NCBI GenBank assembly: GCA_017506895.1
Contig: JAFWBV010000001.1
Coordinates: 61,717-125,716 of the forward strand
DNA: 64,000 nucleotides
DNA from: Candidatus Saccharimonadota bacterium
Lineage (GTDB): Bacteria; Patescibacteriota; Saccharimonadia; Saccharimonadales; Saccharimonadaceae
Direction of reading: 5' to 3'
Made by a program: the position numbers and the translations under genes
Notes under the pieces: model-generated
Told to the model about the DNA's origin: nothing
Seen by the model: the letters and a program-made list of their open reading frames with translations, nothing else
Database searches by the model: none
In this document: positions 9,194 to 16,823 of the stretch, piece after piece
Position numbering within the stretch: the stretch's first letter is position 1
How the letters are laid out: every line of letters starts with the position of its first letter

Positions 9194-9725
9194 ATGATTT
9201 AAGTCTTTTTTTGTCGTAATCAGATTTTCCGAAAGCCAGAATTAACCAGAAAATATATGGAAAGAAGAAAAGTCCAACCGCAAAAAGTGGACCATGTCCA
9301 AATACTTTGGAAGTACGGTATACATATATTATGTTTGCAGTCAAATATATGATAGAAATACCGACAAGAGCAATTGCGGTCATTGGATGCACCATAGGAT
9401 TAAATGTAGCAATTTGTTGAGCATTCAAACCATATGGATAGCCATCAGCAAACATCATAATCTCTGCACATATGAACATACAAATCAAATACCAAAACCA
9501 ACTCTTCATTTTTACGATTTTTAGCATTAAGTAAACATTATAAAAAGGAATCAATGTTTTCCAACCTTTTTCACCGGCCTTGACCAATATTTTCCAATAA
9601 GCGATTATATATAGCAAATATAGCACGATGACACAAACGGTTATCGTAATCAAAAACGAACCAAACATGCCGCCAAGAAAAGCTGCACCCGCCGGCGAAT
9701 AATTAGTTAATGTCAAATTTTCCAT
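9192..9725 (-). CDS. DUF5684-type membrane protein
   Basis: About 177 residues with five or six membrane segments. The loop AGEKGWKTLIPFYNVYLMLKI resembles the conserved core (kaGekgW..liPiyN.y.ll.i) of the DUF5684 family, small membrane proteins without an assigned function. The start is placed at ATG 9723-9725 because AAAGAAAGGGA lies just upstream. A longer TTG-initiated frame (from 9749) would begin only three bases after a TATAAT box and is unlikely. A terminator lies at its 3' end, so it is probably monocistronic. Confidence 0.7.
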   Translation of the reverse strand: MENLTLTNYSPAGAAFLGGMFGSFLITITVCVIVLYLLYIIAYWKILVKAGEKGWKTLIPFYNVYLMLKIVKMKSWFWYLICMFICAEIMMFADGYPYGLNAQQIATFNPMVHPMTAIALVGISIIYLTANIIYVYRTSKVFGHGPLFAVGLFFFPYIFWLILAFGKSDYDKKRLKS

Positions 9726-9774
9726 ATAGTCCCTTTCTTTATACTTCAATTATAAGCATAAAAACTTATAATTA

Positions 9775-10320
9775 TCAATAGTTTTCGGCTTTAATTTCAA
9801 AATAAGCCTGGGGATGTGCACATACAGGACAAACTTCCGGAGCGAATTTACCAATCACGATATGGCCACAATTTCGACAAACCCAAATTGCATCACCATC
9901 ACGAGAAAACACTTTTTTATCCTTCACGTTTTCAAGAAGCTTTCGATATCTTTCCTCGTGATGTTTTTCTATTTCGGCAACTTGTTCGAACTTCTTAGCT
10001 AATTCATCAAATCCTTCTTCTCGTGCGGTTTCAGCAAATCCTTTGTACATATCAGTCCATTCATAGTTCTCACCATCAGCAGCCGATTCGAGATTAACAT
10101 CAGTTGATTCTACGGAACCATTATGCAATTCTTTATACCACATCTTGGCATGTTCTTTTTCATTATCTGCCGTCTCAGTAAAGATTGCAGATATTTGCTC
10201 AAAACCGTCTTTTTTTGCTTGAGATGCAAAAAAAGTATACTTATTTCGAGCTTGAGACTCGCCAGCAAAAGCTGCTTCGAGGTTTTTTTCAGTTTTTGTG
10301 CCAGAATACTTCGTTTTCAT
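9775..10320 (-). CDS. rbr: rubrerythrin
   Basis: A 181-residue cytosolic peroxide scavenger. The N-terminal ferritin-like diiron domain (about 1-135) carries the Glu/His ligand pattern ([36 protein letters not shown]). The C-terminal rubredoxin-like domain has two CxxC pairs (VCRNCG and VCPVCAHP) for one iron. Length and domain order are those of classical rubrerythrin, which uses NAD(P)H-derived electrons to reduce hydrogen peroxide. A strong Shine-Dalgarno (GAAAGGAAAT) precedes the ATG. In a fermentative host-associated cell this would be a main oxidative-stress enzyme. Confidence 0.93.
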   Translation of the reverse strand: MKTKYSGTKTEKNLEAAFAGESQARNKYTFFASQAKKDGFEQISAIFTETADNEKEHAKMWYKELHNGSVESTDVNLESAADGENYEWTDMYKGFAETAREEGFDELAKKFEQVAEIEKHHEERYRKLLENVKDKKVFSRDGDAIWVCRNCGHIVIGKFAPEVCPVCAHPQAYFEIKAENY

Positions 10321-10339
10321 ATTATTTCCTTTCTAATTA

Positions 10340-11101
10340 TTATATACAAGTATATCCACCATCAACTGGCATTATCAAACCAGTAACATAAGATGACTCC
10401 TTCGAGGCCAAAAATACGACTGCAGCATCCAACTCGCCAGGTTTACCATAACGTTCCATCGGTACATGCGTTTTAGCAAATTCTTGGAATCTTGGGGTAT
10501 CTAAAACATCTTTAGTAAGCTCGGTCTCAAAATAGCCCGGACATATTGCATTACAAGTAATTCCGTCAAGTGCCAATTCTGCAGCAACGGCCCTAGTAAA
10601 ATTCACAACGGCGCCCTTAGAGGCATGATAGGCAATTGTATGAATTTCTGTATTACCAACTAAACCGTACATTGAAGCAATATTAATAATACGGCCATAT
10701 TTATGTTTTTTCATAATATTGCCAAAAGCTCGAGTCATTTTAAAAACTGAAGATTCATCAGTAGAAATAGTAAAATCCCACTCTTCATCAGTCATTTCAA
10801 GTACGCCTTTATCCTTAGAAGACCCAGCGCAGTTCAATAAAATATCAACTTTTCCAAATTCCTTTTCCACTCGTTGTGCTACGTCATTTATATTATCAGT
10901 ATCAGTCACATCGCATTTATAAGCTACAACCTTTTTTGCGCCTGCTTTCTCAAGTAATGGCTTAAATTCTTCGAGACGCTCCATCCTTCTTGCTAATATC
11001 GCTAGATTAGCTCCTTGGCGAGCCAACGCCAAAGCCATTTGTTGCCCAAGGCCTGAAGAAGCTCCAGAAACTACGGCAACATTCCCTTTCAAATCAAACA
11101 T
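10340..11101 (-). CDS. short-chain dehydrogenase/reductase (SDR)
   Basis: A 253-residue classical SDR with a Rossmann fold. It has a nucleotide-binding GASSGLG at about residues 14-20, an NCAG-like motif at about 90, catalytic Ser in NIASMYG, and the YHASK pair (Tyr and Lys). The substrate is undecided: similar proteins are annotated as 3-oxoacyl-ACP reductase (FabG) or as sugar or gluconate dehydrogenases. AAGGAGAAAT precedes the ATG. It lies just upstream of rubrerythrin on the same strand (20-base gap) and may share its transcript. Confidence 0.8.
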   Translation of the reverse strand: MFDLKGNVAVVSGASSGLGQQMALALARQGANLAILARRMERLEEFKPLLEKAGAKKVVAYKCDVTDTDNINDVAQRVEKEFGKVDILLNCAGSSKDKGVLEMTDEEWDFTISTDESSVFKMTRAFGNIMKKHKYGRIINIASMYGLVGNTEIHTIAYHASKGAVVNFTRAVAAELALDGITCNAICPGYFETELTKDVLDTPRFQEFAKTHVPMERYGKPGELDAAVVFLASKESSYVTGLIMPVDGGYTCI

Positions 11102-11145
11102 ATTTCTCCTTATTTATATACACAATATTATAGCAACAATTATGG

Positions 11146-11157
11146 TAAAATAAAACC
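11146..11157 (+). promoter_or_regulatory. extended -10 promoter, leaderless configuration
   Basis: TGGTAAAAT (TAAAAT at 11146-11151) ends six bases before the ATG of the cation-efflux gene, with no Shine-Dalgarno between them. Confidence 0.65.
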
Positions 11158-11826
11158 ATGACGAAAGAAATACAGGATAACATACGTAGCAAAAAAATAG
11201 TCCAAAGCGGTTATCTTTTTATACTCATAAATTTTCTCTTAGCCGCCTTCAATATGATAATAGGTGTTCTATCAAACTCAATTGCCATCACATCAGATGC
11301 AGTGCATAGCTTAGCTGATTCGATCTCTGGTTTTATTATCATCATTAGTGAAAAGCTATCACAAAAAAAGAACAATCACCAACGTCGTAATCAAATCGAG
11401 CGCATTGCTACAATTATTATCGCTTTAATTATTATCGTTTCAGGCATCCATATCATCATAGAGTCCATAGAAAAAATCATTTTAAATGAATCAGTTGAAT
11501 ATAGCATCTTCACCTACATCGTAATAATAGCATCAATTATCGTAAAATATGCCCTGGCAAAATATCTAAAAAATACCGGAAAATCCATTAACTCTACGGT
11601 ATTGAACGCTTCTGGGGCAGAAACACTAAACGACACATGGATTTCAATAAGCGTACTAGTTTCAATAATCATCTATAGCATCTGGCAAATAAATATAGAG
11701 TCCTACATTAGCATAGTTATCGCAATTGTGATAATAAGTATTGGACTTGAGTTTATTTTCCCACACATTTCTAAGCACCATCACCATCATCTGGAAAGTA
11801 ACACAGATCACACCATACACAATTAA
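11158..11826 (+). CDS. cation diffusion facilitator family transporter, short form
   Basis: A 222-residue membrane protein with about six helices. Helix 2 holds the metal-site motif SDAVHSLAD (Asp/His/Asp) of CDF exporters of Zn, Mn or Fe. The helix-5 motif reads ExxxD (AETLND) rather than the usual HxxxD or DxxxD. The C-terminal cytoplasmic domain of about 80 residues is absent, and the protein ends in a His-rich tail (KHHHHH, then scattered His). The metal cannot be assigned. It is monocistronic, with a leaderless-type promoter and a terminator at 11826-11857. Confidence 0.8.
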   Translation: MTKEIQDNIRSKKIVQSGYLFILINFLLAAFNMIIGVLSNSIAITSDAVHSLADSISGFIIIISEKLSQKKNNHQRRNQIERIATIIIALIIIVSGIHIIIESIEKIILNESVEYSIFTYIVIIASIIVKYALAKYLKNTGKSINSTVLNASGAETLNDTWISISVLVSIIIYSIWQINIESYISIVIAIVIISIGLEFIFPHISKHHHHHLESNTDHTIHN

Positions 11827-11857
11827 AAAGCGCCGAATAAATCGACGCTTATTTTTT
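11826..11857. terminator. bidirectional terminator between convergent genes
   Basis: AAGCGCCGA and TCGACGCTT arms (one mismatch) around an ATAAA loop, with A and T runs on both sides. It serves the CDF gene and the convergent coiled-coil gene. Confidence 0.75.
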
Positions 11858-12548
11858 AGCTGCGATAATTGGTAAAACATTTACCAAAATCGATTTTTTC
11901 AAAAATCTTATCGAGCTGATCTTTAATGGCCAGATAATCTCTTGAAGCATTATCATAATTATTCTTCATCAGATTTCTCTGAGCCTTTAGGGCCTTGTAT
12001 TTAACAACGGATTCTCCATGTTTTTTCCTTGCATCTTCGTAAGCCTGCCTAGAAAGGATAAAGTCGCTGCTAAACGGCGCCTCAGCCTCTGCTTTCGCAT
12101 GAGCCTCGGCAATAAAAGAAACAATTTCATTTGCACGGTTATTAAGCTCGTCAGCCTTTCGCTGATACTGAAAAGCCTTACGTTTATGAGCATAGCGAGT
12201 GCTCGAAGTAAGTTGCTCATCAGCTACAGCAAATTCCTGCAAACTTAATTCATGCAATTTGTTTGCTTCGTCAAGCAAACCACGCATTTCGTCGTTTTTA
12301 TTATCAGAAAACTGACGAAAAGCTCTCCAGGTTAACATAAAATTAGGATCAGAGTTCTGTTTGGCTTTTTCAAAAAGCATGATCTTTTTTAATTTAGCCT
12401 TTTCCTTCCAGGCTAAATCCATTTCGGATTTAGCTTTTTGAGTCTTATCACAGAGCTTCTGATATTTTTTCCTGTAGTAACGTTTTGTTTGACCAGCTTT
12501 GTTTTCAGCAAGCTGAAGTGTCAAAAAATCAATCAAGTCTCGTCTCAT
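11856..12548 (-). CDS. coiled-coil protein, unknown function
   Basis: 230 residues, almost entirely helical, rich in Lys, Glu, Ala and Arg, with no signal peptide or membrane helix, so it is probably cytosolic. No family is recognised. It has a full promoter (TTGCTT, 17 bp, TATAAT) and a leader of about 50 bases ending in AAAGGGG before the ATG. This differs from the leaderless style of the housekeeping genes and groups it with the accessory genes at 13149, 20612 and 39532. Confidence 0.6.
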   Translation of the reverse strand: MRRDLIDFLTLQLAENKAGQTKRYYRKKYQKLCDKTQKAKSEMDLAWKEKAKLKKIMLFEKAKQNSDPNFMLTWRAFRQFSDNKNDEMRGLLDEANKLHELSLQEFAVADEQLTSSTRYAHKRKAFQYQRKADELNNRANEIVSFIAEAHAKAEAEAPFSSDFILSRQAYEDARKKHGESVVKYKALKAQRNLMKNNYDNASRDYLAIKDQLDKIFEKIDFGKCFTNYRS

Positions 12549-12735
12549 TTTTTAACCCCTTTCTTAAAGTTCGATATAATATATATACTACTATTATAAC
12601 ACATTTCTAAGGAAAAAGCAATAATTATCTTTATTATTTTACAACTATACCAGAGTTAATAATTATGAACCAGCATTAAAAATGCCATCATCAAACAACA
12701 TACAAACACACCTTATAGATTTATTGAAATAAAAA

Positions 12736-12811
12736 TGGAGCCGCGAACCGGGTTTGAACCGGTGACCTCATCCTTACCATGGATGCGCTCTACCAACTGA
12801 GCTATCGCGGC
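12736..12811 (-). tRNA. tRNA-Thr(GGT)
   Basis: A 76-base cloverleaf. The acceptor stem is GCCGCGA/TCGCGGC, the anticodon stem CATCC/GGATG encloses ATGGTAA (anticodon GGT), the T arm carries GGTTCAAACCC, and CCA is encoded. A TATAAT box lies at 12822-12827, ten bases upstream. Confidence 0.95.
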
Positions 12812-12949
12812 AACCAAATATATTATATATCATAGCACAATTGTCCAAAAAAGTATACTTAAAAAAATACAATACATCATAATGACGAATAAATATCAGA
12901 ATAAGTAGTTTATTGGTATGTTTTGTCAATATATGTTCTATCGGGTTAG

Positions 12950-13105
12950 AGGGAATATAAAAAAGACATATTATTTCATAAATGCAAACACAGAAACGCC
13001 AAGATTACGCCTATCAATTTTGGGTTCTTATGTGACATCACCGAAACTGCATTAAAGAACATTAATCAGTTCTTCACCAAAGATAAATCAGGTAACAAGT
13101 TATAA
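12950..13105 (+). pseudogene. possible gene remnant, open frame without start codon
   Basis: One frame stays open for 51 codons (first stop at 13103-13105) and reads like a protein end (…KITPINFGFLCD… …FFTKDKSGNKL). It has no ATG, GTG or TTG, and a stop at 12947-12949 bounds it. The rest of the 12812-13148 gap shows only the tRNA promoter and a terminator. It may be the decayed 3' part of a gene or chance; I do not recognise it. Confidence 0.2.
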
Positions 13106-13110
13106 TAAAT

Positions 13111-13133
13111 AAGCCCCAGCATAGCTGGGGCTT
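13111..13133. terminator. terminator hairpin
   Basis: A perfect 10-bp stem, AAGCCCCAGC/GCTGGGGCTT, with an ATA loop, lies just downstream of the HD-domain gene on the minus strand. Confidence 0.7.
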
Positions 13134-13148
13134 AAGTTTTGAACATGA

Positions 13149-13907
13149 TTAGCCAAGGGCAGATAAGATTAATTCGCCACGGCAGATTTTTTCTTGCGCC
13201 GCAACGAGCTCCTCGTCTGTTCTGCACCCCTCATCGGCCTGGGACAAACGCTCAATAAGCGCAATTGCCCTTTTGGCTTGGTTTTCATCTCCGTCAAAGA
13301 AAGATACTAATTTTTTTTCAAATTCGTCTTTCTTCTCGGACTTCTGGGCCCAAGCCGTCTTTGGCTGCATATGGCCGAAGATGACTGCGACTATTAATTT
13401 AACGTCTTCGTCATCAAATTGTCCATATAGCCATCTTCCGGCCAGATACGCTGATACAGTATCATGGCCATAGAAGCATACTTCACCTTTATTATTGGTG
13501 CCGGAAGTATATTTCTTACCAACATCGTGCAATACAGCGATGGTTGTAAGAAGTTCGCTGCATATATGCTGGCCAACAAAGTTGGCTACAACAATTGCAG
13601 TATGTTCCGCGACAGTCTCCTTATGATAAGAAGACGTTTGATCACCGATGTTACCATGGTACTCCGTAACGCCATCTTTTACCTTACTTACGGCAAACGG
13701 AAAGACAAATCCATCTTTATCCGGTTCGCCATAAATTTCATAGGTTAACCAATCAAATTCAGAGATAAAATCATAGATCGATTTAATATCCCCGAACTGC
13801 TGGTTAATAACCCTGTTCAAGGCAAAATTATTAAACTGTTCGTCATTTTTGACAGACCCCCATATGCTCTCTAAAGTGTTGGGGAGTTCTTTTATTATTT
13901 CGTTCAT
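13149..13907 (-). CDS. HD-domain phosphohydrolase
   Basis: A 252-residue soluble protein with HD-superfamily metal ligands: EH at about 101-102, HD at 127-128, then a downstream GHD at about 147-149. HD proteins hydrolyse phosphomonoesters or cyclic nucleotides, or cut RNA ends; the substrate here is unknown. The first 90 residues are unassigned. It has a canonical promoter (TTGACT at 14015-14020, 17 bp, TATAAT at 13992-13997), a leader of about 75 bases containing an 11-bp inverted repeat, and a strong Shine-Dalgarno (GAGGAGAAC). This marks it as an accessory-type, possibly post-transcriptionally regulated gene. Confidence 0.7.
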   Translation of the reverse strand: MNEIIKELPNTLESIWGSVKNDEQFNNFALNRVINQQFGDIKSIYDFISEFDWLTYEIYGEPDKDGFVFPFAVSKVKDGVTEYHGNIGDQTSSYHKETVAEHTAIVVANFVGQHICSELLTTIAVLHDVGKKYTSGTNNKGEVCFYGHDTVSAYLAGRWLYGQFDDEDVKLIVAVIFGHMQPKTAWAQKSEKKDEFEKKLVSFFDGDENQAKRAIALIERLSQADEGCRTDEELVAAQEKICRGELILSALG

Positions 13908-13933
13908 GTTACGTTCTCCTCTCTAATTTGACG

Positions 13934-13977
13934 AAACTAGTACCAAAATCATGCTCAATTTATTAAGGTACTAGTTT
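13934..13977 (-). promoter_or_regulatory. inverted repeat in the leader of the HD-domain gene
   Basis: A perfect 11-bp inverted repeat, AAACTAGTACC/GGTACTAGTTT (13934-13944 and 13967-13977), with a 22-base loop lies between the predicted transcription start (about 13985) and the Shine-Dalgarno. It could be an RNA hairpin or a repressor operator. Confidence 0.55.
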
Positions 13978-13991
13978 TTACACTTAATTAC

Positions 13992-14020
13992 ATTATACCA
14001 TAAGCATAATAAAAAGTCAA
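13992..14020 (-). promoter_or_regulatory. promoter of the HD-domain gene
   Basis: TTGACT and TATAAT with 17-bp spacing, and a TGG extension before the -10. About 25 of 29 positions match the promoter at 40283-40311. Confidence 0.75.
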
Positions 14021-14095
14021 TAGCAAAACAACATCTACTTCAATAATTCAAGAGAAAAACAGATAAAGAAGCTTCTAAAAAGCCTAATTTCAGAA

Positions 14096-14254
14096 TAGTA
14101 TTAGAAGTAGGACTCGCTCGGAGCGACAGCGACGACCGAGTTCTGCTTTTTGGGTTTTTGTGCATCGCACAAAAATGGTGCTGGAAGTAGGACTCGCTCG
14201 GAGCGACAGCGACGACCGAGTCCTGATTTTTGATGTTTTTTATGCAATAAAAAA
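14096..14254 (-). repeat. tandem array of tRNA-Tyr 3'-end hairpin units
   Basis: Two units of 80 and 79 bp lie directly behind tRNA-Tyr. Each starts with a short A/T hairpin, continues with an arm GGACTCG or GAACTCG and a near-constant GTCGTCGCTGTCGCTC stretch, and ends in a copy of the tRNA tail. That tail is CGAGTCCTACTTCCAGCACCA in the copy at 14176-14196 and degenerate at 14096-14116. The arm pairs with the duplicated CGAGTCC, so each unit can form a mini-helix carrying the tRNA tail. The function is unknown. Confidence 0.75.
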
Positions 14255-14340
14255 TGGTGCTGGAAGTAGGACTCGAACCTACGAAGCGCGAAGCGCGAGA
14301 GATTTACAGTCTCTTGTCATTGCCACTAGACGATTCCAGC
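14255..14340 (-). tRNA. tRNA-Tyr(GTA)
   Basis: An 86-base class II tRNA. The acceptor stem is GCTGGAA/TTCCAGC, the anticodon stem AGAGA/TCTCT encloses CTGTAAA (anticodon GTA), there is a long variable arm (CGCGCTTCGCG), the T arm carries GGTTCGAGTCC, and CCA is encoded. Confidence 0.95.
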
Positions 14341-14392
14341 AATAAAACTATTATATCAAAGACCAAACAAAAATCAAGTTTAAATTAATCTG

Positions 14393-15199
14393 TTAGATAC
14401 GTTTTCGACCAACATGCGTCTTGATAATACGTGCTCTCGCAATCGGAGTGGTTTTATTCATCTCTCTATTATTTACAGCGTTAGAAGTAACTTTACGGGC
14501 AGAACTGTCTCGTGAATTCTTTGGTACCCTAGAAAGAACCTTTTTCCTAACTTTACTGGTAGAATGACTAATTTTCGCTTCATTATCTTTGGTAATCTGG
14601 GCTTCGATGCGTGCAGAAGTAGCTGTAGCAGCTTCGACATTCCCATTTTCTTCGTAGATAGCTAAAATATCCCTTAAGGTGGAGACCTTTGGATCTAGCT
14701 CATACGCGTTTTCAAGTGCGTCAACGGCTTTCTTAAAACGACCCAACTTTTCTTCGGCTTTAGCTAGCGCAATATAGCGAGACGGAACATCACCTTCAAG
14801 CGCAATTGCTTGACTAAAAGCCATCGCTGCTTTTTCATATGCCCCAGTTTCTAAATAGATTAAACCGACATTATGAATTGATGCAGGATTATTATCAAGC
14901 GACTGAGCAATTTCAAAACATTCTACAGCTTCATCGTATTTTTGACTTTTAGCATATAATATCCCCAATCTATTATAAGCAGCAGCATTTTTTTCATCAA
15001 ACTTAAGAATAGTGAGTAAAGCTTTTTCGGCACGAAATGGTTTTCTTTCCTTCATAGAAGTCTGAGCAATTTGCCAAAGTTTCTTCATCTGATTATTATA
15101 CTTTGAAGACTTTTCTGGTAATTCCTTCTTTTTAGGCTCCACAGGAAAGAAAAAAACAAGATAAATAGAGAGTGCAAGAATAGAAAAAAGCGCAATCAT
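14393..15199 (-). CDS. membrane-anchored TPR protein
   Basis: 268 residues: one N-terminal membrane helix (about 2-18), four or five tetratricopeptide repeats (about 35-200, with a clear YNRLGILYAKSQKYDEAVE unit) and a basic, Ser/Arg/Lys-rich tail (about 215-268). It is probably a protein-protein scaffold facing the cytosol or cell wall; no specific partner can be named. TAAAAT at 15206-15211 ends six bases before the ATG (leaderless type) and overlaps the stop codon of the upstream gene. Confidence 0.8.
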   Translation of the reverse strand: MIALFSILALSIYLVFFFPVEPKKKELPEKSSKYNNQMKKLWQIAQTSMKERKPFRAEKALLTILKFDEKNAAAYNRLGILYAKSQKYDEAVECFEIAQSLDNNPASIHNVGLIYLETGAYEKAAMAFSQAIALEGDVPSRYIALAKAEEKLGRFKKAVDALENAYELDPKVSTLRDILAIYEENGNVEAATATSARIEAQITKDNEAKISHSTSKVRKKVLSRVPKNSRDSSARKVTSNAVNNREMNKTTPIARARIIKTHVGRKRI

Positions 15200-15208
15200 A
15201 AAACTATT

Positions 15209-15871
15209 TTAACATAAATTAGCTAAGATTTGCAACTTTACATGACCATTCTTCGAAACACCATCGTAAGCAGCTAAAAACTTAGGGATTTTATTTACGA
15301 AAATGTCTTTTGAAGTCAAGAAATAACTCTTATAAAGAATCTCAATCGCAACACCAATCACAGAAAGAGCATAGCCCCTTACTCCGTCTTTTTTACGAGT
15401 AATCTCATCAACAATCTCAGATAGTTCCCTGGGTTTAGCTGATAATAATCTTTTTGCTAAATCTCTGATTTTGTCATCTACAACTAATTGACTATCAAGT
15501 GTCTCATTTTTTCGCAGAAAATAAATTGAAGCGCGACTTAAGACTGTAGGCAATAACCTTGAAACATTCTCAGTAATTAGCAAAAAATGGATTTTTTCAA
15601 CTGGTTCTTCTAAATTCTTTAATATAGCATTGGCAGCTACATCACTCATTAAATCAGCTGGGCGAATAATAATAAACTGGTCATGGATCTGCTTATTGCT
15701 AACGGTTTTTAATACATCTCTAATTTGCTCAACTGTAATAACAGATTTCTGCTCAGGCTTTAAAATAATAGCATTTTTAATATCGACGCTGATCGAATCA
15801 GGAACCACAAAAACAGCCGTGCTGCATCTCTTTGCTATATTTAGTACTTCACCGATATTATCAAAAAACAT
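15209..15871 (-). CDS. holB: DNA polymerase III delta' subunit (HolB-like)
   Basis: 220 residues matching the AAA+ clamp-loader lid region of delta'/DnaX: DQFIIIRPADLMS, AANAILKNLEEP, and a LPTVLSRA motif in place of SRC. It lacks the N-terminal P-loop, as expected of a catalytically inert delta', and is shorter than the usual 300 or more residues. Its ATG follows the stop of the RluA-type gene by three bases, so the two are translationally linked. It would help load the replication sliding clamp. Confidence 0.75.
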   Translation of the reverse strand: MFFDNIGEVLNIAKRCSTAVFVVPDSISVDIKNAIILKPEQKSVITVEQIRDVLKTVSNKQIHDQFIIIRPADLMSDVAANAILKNLEEPVEKIHFLLITENVSRLLPTVLSRASIYFLRKNETLDSQLVVDDKIRDLAKRLLSAKPRELSEIVDEITRKKDGVRGYALSVIGVAIEILYKSYFLTSKDIFVNKIPKFLAAYDGVSKNGHVKLQILANLC

Positions 15872-15874
15872 TGA

Positions 15875-16768
15875 TCAAGCCTTTGTCTCAACAAGTTTGT
15901 CAAATGCACTTGGTCGTTTGACAATGAAATTTTTGCGAACTTTGTTCGGCAAAGTTATTTCAAGCTCACCGGCATGCAAATAAAGTCTATCCGCGCCATC
16001 ACCTTCGCCATATACAGTATCGCCCACAATTGGGTGCCCCAAATATTTCATATGAACCCTAAGCTGATGAGTGCGACCAGTAATCGGTTTTAACTCAACC
16101 AAAGAATAATCACCATTAGACTTTAACACTCGCATAAATGTAATTGATTCTTTTCCATTAGCATCAACTCGAAAGGTGGTTGGGCGCTTTAAATCCCGAA
16201 GTAGCGGCAAATCAATCTTAGCTTGCTCAAGTTTAGGACGACCATGAACCACCGCATAATATGTTTTATGGACAGAACGTTTTTGGAACTGTTTCTTAAG
16301 CAGCTTCTGGACAGCTTCGCTTTTAGCAAGAATCATCACCCCAGAAGTATCCCTATCTAAACGATGAACCACGAAGCCAAAATCGCTCAAAGTTTTTTCA
16401 GGACAATATTCTCCCTTAGTTTCGCTGAGAAGACCTGAAGGTTTATTTACTACCATTACGTCGTCATCCTCATATACAACATCCAGCTTAACATCAGAAT
16501 ATTTCATGACCTCTGGAACCCTTAAATCAAGCTTCACTCCCCTCTCAAATTTAGTGTTAGGTTTTGTAACCAAAACACCGTCAACGGTTACAAAGCCATT
16601 TTTTATAAACTTCTGCAAAGTCGAACGATTATAACTCTTATATATTTCTGACATTAAAACGTCGAGCCTAATCTTATCTACAGTCTCTTCAGGAGAATCT
16701 AAGATTACATCACCATTAATCACCCGCGACATCTGTGGTTTACTAAATTTTTTCCCTGTTCTAATCAT
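15875..16768 (-). CDS. RluA-family pseudouridine synthase with S4 domain
   Basis: 297 residues: an N-terminal S4 RNA-binding domain (about 30-85) and an RluA catalytic domain with KPSGLLS, the active-site box HRLDRDTSG (catalytic Asp) and the GRTHQLRVHM motif. It isomerises uridine in rRNA or tRNA; the RluD-like architecture suggests large-subunit rRNA, but the target is not provable here. TATAAT at 16775-16780 ends six bases before the ATG. It forms an operon with the delta' gene. Confidence 0.9.
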   Translation of the reverse strand: MIRTGKKFSKPQMSRVINGDVILDSPEETVDKIRLDVLMSEIYKSYNRSTLQKFIKNGFVTVDGVLVTKPNTKFERGVKLDLRVPEVMKYSDVKLDVVYEDDDVMVVNKPSGLLSETKGEYCPEKTLSDFGFVVHRLDRDTSGVMILAKSEAVQKLLKKQFQKRSVHKTYYAVVHGRPKLEQAKIDLPLLRDLKRPTTFRVDANGKESITFMRVLKSNGDYSLVELKPITGRTHQLRVHMKYLGHPIVGDTVYGEGDGADRLYLHAGELEITLPNKVRKNFIVKRPSAFDKLVETKA

Positions 16769-16823
16769 GTATTAATTATATCACAACTTAAAATCAGATT
16801 GAGATGCAACAAAAGTCCCGTGC

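Noticed and set aside
11770..11815. His run with Leu-Glu at the end of the CDF gene as a cloning His-tag
   Set aside because: The surrounding sequence is natural low-G+C coding DNA with a native terminator and no vector sequence, and further His residues follow.
14096..14254. The tRNA-Tyr tail repeats as a CRISPR array or as extra tRNA genes
   Set aside because: There are only two units, spacers are not unique, and no D arm or anticodon arm is present.
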